Assembly (NCBI RefSeq): GCF_001625215.2
Contig: NC_030382.2
Location: 46,837,364-46,901,363, forward strand
Origin: Daucus carota subsp. sativus
Taxonomy: Eukaryota; Streptophyta; Magnoliopsida; Apiales; Apiaceae
Reading direction: 5' to 3'
Length of the DNA: 64,000 bases
The notes beneath the pieces were generated by a model, which had not been told where the DNA came from, did not search any database, and was given only the letters and a program-made list of their open reading frames with translations. Position numbers and translations under genes: made by a program. Numbering within the stretch: the stretch's first letter is position 1; every line of letters begins with the position of its first letter. Below are positions 59,547 through 64,000 of this stretch, one piece after another.

Positions 59547-60435
59547 GTACCTTCTGCATTTCTAACTAAGAAACTTCAATTTTCAACAAAATTACTTGTA
59601 CAATTACAGTAACTGACAGTCCAATTAAGTGGATTTGCAGTAGCTCATCTCTTAGGCAAAGGTCAAATCAATAGTCAGAGCATTAATTACACTTAAAAAA
59701 CCAAATTACTGAAGAAAGAGATTGTAGGAGTATATTTTAATTTTAATTCTCCCCGTTTGTTGCGAAATGTGAAGAATAAAATATACTCCCTCTGTCTCTA
59801 AATACTCATATTTGTGTTTTTCACGTTTGTCAACACACATTTTTGATCGTTAATAGTTTTCATTTCGTATTAGCATTAAATTTAAAAACTTCACTGTATT
59901 AGAGTACTCGTGAATACGAAGTTAACAAGAGTGACTATATTTAATCTTATAGATTAGACGTAAATCAGTAATTTATCTCATGTCCGCATTCAAACTAGAA
60001 AGTATAAAGAAACGGAATTCTCATTCTCTGGCATGTCTATTTAAATCAAATTTAATAACCTGAACTGAAAGAGTAACTTGCACGGCGTGAAACAAATGAA
60101 CAAATATTCGGTTAAAATAATAATTACAGAGGAATAAGAATAAATGTAGGGCCTTAAAAATGTATGGCATTTGTATTTTCACATTCCAGCAGTCACCACA
60201 AACATGAGCCACAAAGTGACAAAGAGCAGCAAGCAACTCTGCTGCTGCCAAATTTTCAGTATTTAAACTCACCTCCCGCACCACTCCGCTTCTCTCTCTA
60301 GCACTCCCCCCTTCTCCACCTCTCTCTCCACACACACACACACACGTTCTCTGTATATCTACAAAGTAAAACCCTAGCTACTCCACTATATAGTTTCTAA
60401 ACATTTTCTACTCCATTTGTGCTATTAAGTAATCA
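59547..60435. other. Intergenic DNA and probable promoter/5' UTR of the VEN4-like gene
   Basis: Near 59785 there is a lone Stowaway-like end (ACTCCCTCTGTCTC) without a partner. From 60295 the sequence becomes pyrimidine-rich with a short (CA)n, then AAAACCCTAG (telo-box-like) at 60368-60377, shortly before the ATG at 60436. Confidence 0.5.
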
Positions 60436-63400
60436 ATGGGAGCTATCAACAACGACGACTATCCGCGCTATCTCTACGCCTCATCCATGGCGGACCGCCG
60501 TGTTTCTAAGCAAGTTCACGATAACGTTCACGGCAACATTTATCTCGATCCTGTACGTCTCCTTCAATCTCTCTCTCTCTCTCTCTCTCATATTTATATA
60601 TGTATGTATAAGTATTAATGTATATCAGAGTATGAATTCACACTTTCATGCCTGCTATACAGTTTACTTCCGTAATTTTTTGAGTTCATATCTTTAATTT
60701 GACGAAATAGATTATATCTTACGCTTATTTGCATTTCATAAGTTTATAGTTCTGAGTCTCGTTGACGACTTGTTGATTTTGTTTATTTTCGAGTGCATTG
60801 TGTTCGATGAGGATTAAAAAACTATCACAGCGGTGATTATGCATCATTTTGTGTGATTCTCGGTGAATTTGTTTTTCGACTACAAATCATGATATTAGAA
60901 TATGAGAATATGCTCTTGTAAATACTCTGTTATTGAGATTAGTGAACACGGAGCTAGATCAGGATTATTATTGTTTTAGGTTAATGTTTTGGATGTAGTA
61001 TAACTACTTCATGATATCATTTATTCTGTCTTCATGTTTCATCTTCTCAGCTTAATATAATTTAATAGACACGGAGACTCGAGTTTTACATATCGAGCTT
61101 GCTTTTGTAGTTATAACTTCACTATAACGCTGATAGCTAAGATTTTGTCATCATTTCTAATGCAAGTTCGATTAATTCTATACAACATGTTAAATAACTG
61201 GACTGCAATGTAGTTTATGCACATTGGAGAACCAAATCATAAATTTGTATCTCTTTTCATCTGTATATTGCAGCTCTCTTTGAAGTTTGTTGATACTGAA
61301 CAGTTCCAGAGGCAAGTTAATTATTTGTAAAATTTATTTCTGTATTTGCACTTTTTCGCTTGGAGTTGCAGTTCTTTCATTTGCTCAAATTTTACTACTG
61401 TGTGATGTAAATTTTCTGGATATTGCAGACTTCGTGACCTGAAACAACTAGGTAATATGAATTCACATTTGTTAATATATGTTACAACAATTAGTCGTCG
61501 ATGATAATTATTTATATGTCATATACGCATAACATTTTTCACTACTTTCTTAATCTTAACTAAGCTAAGATACTGTACACTCTCATTTTTAAAGAGGATT
61601 ACTAAAACATTGATGAATGTGTTTTTGCAGTATATGACTTGTATCCAAAGTCAAAATCCATAAGGCTCACATATTAGATGCTATTACAAATTTAGATACT
61701 AATTTTGGCTCTGCTTCTTTTCTCTTCATTGTTTTTTAATTGCAATTCGAGGAAGAAGAGTAACTTCCTTTTTTGAAAGATTTAACTGAATGATACATAT
61801 TGGACATAAGATATAGGGAGCAATTAAATGCTAAAAACTGGAATCTACTTACTACTTTGTGGTAGATACATGTCTGCAAATATTCCGAATGTTAACCAAA
61901 TGCTATTATGCTGGTAACTCTGTTACAAAGATTTTTCAGTTATATTTTTTTGCTCCAAAAATTATTAACATTTAAATAATAAATTCATTTATTAAAAGAA
62001 AAGGATGTAATTCTGGTGTTTCCATTACTAGTCACTAGCCTCATCTACTCAGTGTCACTGTCCTACTGCATTGCTGAAGTTTATGAAGTCCTCACTAACT
62101 CATGTTGCTTGTGTTACAGGTCTCACATACCTGGTTTATCCAGGGGCAGTACATTCTAGGTTTGAGCATTCATTAGGGGTGTATTGGCTGGCTGGTGAAA
62201 CTATTCACAAGATCAAGATTGACCAGGTACACAAAACTATCTAGCTGATGTGATCACTTCCATTTTCATGGCATATTTTTTGTGGTATAGTCATCCTGTG
62301 AATACATTACTTCTGCAGGGCTCTGAACTCGGCATTGATCACTTTGATATACAGACAGTAAAACTTGCTGGTAACTGATAATTGCTTGATGTGCATTTAA
62401 TTTGTAAGGACCATGGAGTCATTTTTCTAATTCTGTTTTTGTCAATTCTTAACCTAGGGCTGCTACATGATGTGGGCCATGGACCTTTTAGCCACATGTT
62501 TGAGAAAGAGTTTCTTCCCAAAGTTCGTCATAACCACAATTGGTAATCACCTATCTCCGGTGCATTTCTTTTAATTACAACAATAACTTGACATGAAACT
62601 ATTAGGGAGAGAATTGCTGCTTTTAAAAATAATAAATAACCGAGCTTTCTTAGACACGTTGTTTTGTTTATTTTTGTGCTTTAACTCTGATATCATAGCA
62701 AAACTTAGAACACATGACTATTTTGAAAGAGCAATTAAGTTATTTTTACTGTATTCATCTTTTCATAAATTAATAAATCTTAATTCATTGTTCAGAAGAA
62801 CTTATTTGCTCAACTCTATATCACAGAGTTGATTGATAAGTTTGTCAAGACAATTGTAACTTATGTGATATGCTATAGGAAGAAAGGGTATGATTGTACT
62901 AATAGTTGCACTAGAATATCTTAGCCAATGAAATGTTGGTGATAGTTCCACATGAACTTGTGCATGTGAGAGAAAAGAGGACCGTGCTTATAAGTTATCG
63001 CTTATTTCAAGTGATAAGCATTAAATTCTTGTTCTGAAGATATCTGTCTCTTGTGACAATTACACAGATAGCACTCTCAAGTATGTAGAATATATGGTCT
63101 ATTGCTATATGATATGCAGAAATCTGAAGTGTAATGAATTTTGTATAAGAAAGTTTCAGATAAACTGCTCAGATCTTATGTCTTTACCCTAGGTTAACTC
63201 GTTGCTAAGTGGGAAGTTTAAGTTGTATGCCTAGCTGAAGTTTCAATAACAGAGTGGCCTAAACTGTTCAAGAACAGTTAATCTTTGACAGCGAATTGTA
63301 TTAGAACAGTCTCTTTCTCATGTACAGGTTCAACATTTTCTTCTCATATCTAAGAACATTTTGGAATGATCGACAGCTAATGGGATTAATAAAATTAAGG

Positions 63401-63789
63401 ACTTAGTTTATATATAAATCTTTGAATGGGGACGCGGTGTCAATTATTGTGGTTGCCTGGTCTATTGTCTCACTGTGGTGAAGATTCAAATGCATACTGC
63501 ATAGCTCATAACATATAGGTTACTCCTATGAGCTCCAACTGGTACTGTCTTGTTGTATAGTGTTGCTATTTAAAGTATGCATGTACTCTATCCATTCCAA
63601 ACCTATCCTCTTGTTTTCTATCGATTCCTGTCAAATTTGTTTAGCCTTTTTTATACATTTATTATTTAGAAAACCACCAATCTGACTGATATGTGTAGGT
63701 CTCATGAGCAAATGTCTTTAAAGATGATTGACTACATTGTTGATGAGCACAATATAGAAATTGATCCTGACATTCTGAAGAAATTGAAG
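60436..63789 (+). CDS. VEN4: SAMHD1/VEN4-type dNTP triphosphohydrolase, first seven exons (gene continues past window)
   Basis: Exons 60436-60552, 61274-61311, 61429-61451, 62120-62226, 62319-62370, 62458-62542 and 63699-63789; all frames join. About 171 codons are visible and the rest lies beyond 64000. The family hydrolyses dNTPs to deoxynucleosides and triphosphate and controls dNTP pools; the Arabidopsis homologue VENOSA4 and rice STRIPE3 affect chloroplast development. HD-domain marks are present: [17 protein letters not shown], then [15 protein letters not shown] with metal-ligand H76, then [15 protein letters not shown] with the HD pair H116-D117. Next comes [19 protein letters not shown]. 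Intron 2 is GC-AG with the classic AG|GCAAGT donor. Exons 2 and 3 are very short (38 and 23 nt). Intron 6 is long (1156 nt). A (TC)n tract follows the exon 1 donor closely. The start MGAINND is the first ATG after the pyrimidine-rich leader. Confidence 0.92.
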
Positions 63790-64000
63790 GTAAACTCTTT
63801 TGTGTTTGATTAATATCTTCTTACACAATTTCCCTGAATCTTCTTGTGTACTCCGAATTTTAAATCCCACTTTTCGTAATACTAATATCATAATTTTTGT
63901 AATTACCTGTTGGAGGATATGTACACCTGTAAGAGGATATATATCAGACTGAAATTCAATTCTACTAAGATTAATTTAAGGATTTCAACATTCTTAAAAA

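Overview
This is a gene-moderate, repeat-rich stretch of a plant nuclear genome, almost certainly a eudicot. Genes have many GT-AG introns with AT-rich intergenic DNA, and the proteins are plant families: galactinol synthase, a three-domain plant nucleoredoxin, a DUF1645 protein, a bHLH90-like factor and MTOPVIB. I could not fix the species. I joined exons by hand; every multi-exon model below keeps frame across all junctions. Family names rest on remembered family features, not on a database search.

Layout: the 3' half of a galactinol synthase gene (+, 1-1038); a 12-exon gene for MTOPVIB, the topoisomerase VI-B-like subunit of the meiotic double-strand-break machinery (-, 2411-9622); nucleoredoxin NRX1 (-, 10577-12998); a small single-pass membrane protein (+, 15619-16092); a bHLH90-like transcription factor (+, 19694-22029); a DUF1645 protein (+, 27330-28184); an OMA1-like M48 metalloprotease (+, 31533-33719); a BIG GRAIN 1-like protein (-, 34837-35505); a small OB-fold protein (+, 44833-46721); splicing factor PRP17/CDC40 (+, 48952-52400); tRNA-Gly(TCC) (-, 53681-53751); and the first seven exons of a SAMHD1/VEN4-type dNTPase, cut by the right edge (+, 60436-63789). 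The genes are independently transcribed housekeeping, redox, stress, meiosis and regulatory genes; nothing suggests a cluster with one shared function.

Between them lies a dense collection of mostly non-autonomous mobile elements: seven MITEs with GAGCAWSTCC-type ends and mostly TAA/TTA duplications, three Stowaway MITEs, elements with GGYCCTGTTTGG ends, hAT-type elements with 8-bp duplications, a MULE-like element with a 9-bp duplication, a short LINE-like retroposon with a 14-bp duplication, and an 8-kb head-to-tail array of Helitron-like elements (36065-44039), plus one more Helitron-like copy at 22603-24256 with a hAT element nested in it.

The observations most worth a second look are in MTOPVIB: a candidate U12-type AT-AA intron, a weak GC-AG intron, a microsatellite that starts within a few bases of a splice donor, and an inverted copy of the gene's own promoter and 5' UTR inside intron 2. 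I found no evidence for a novel defence, toxin or biosynthetic system.
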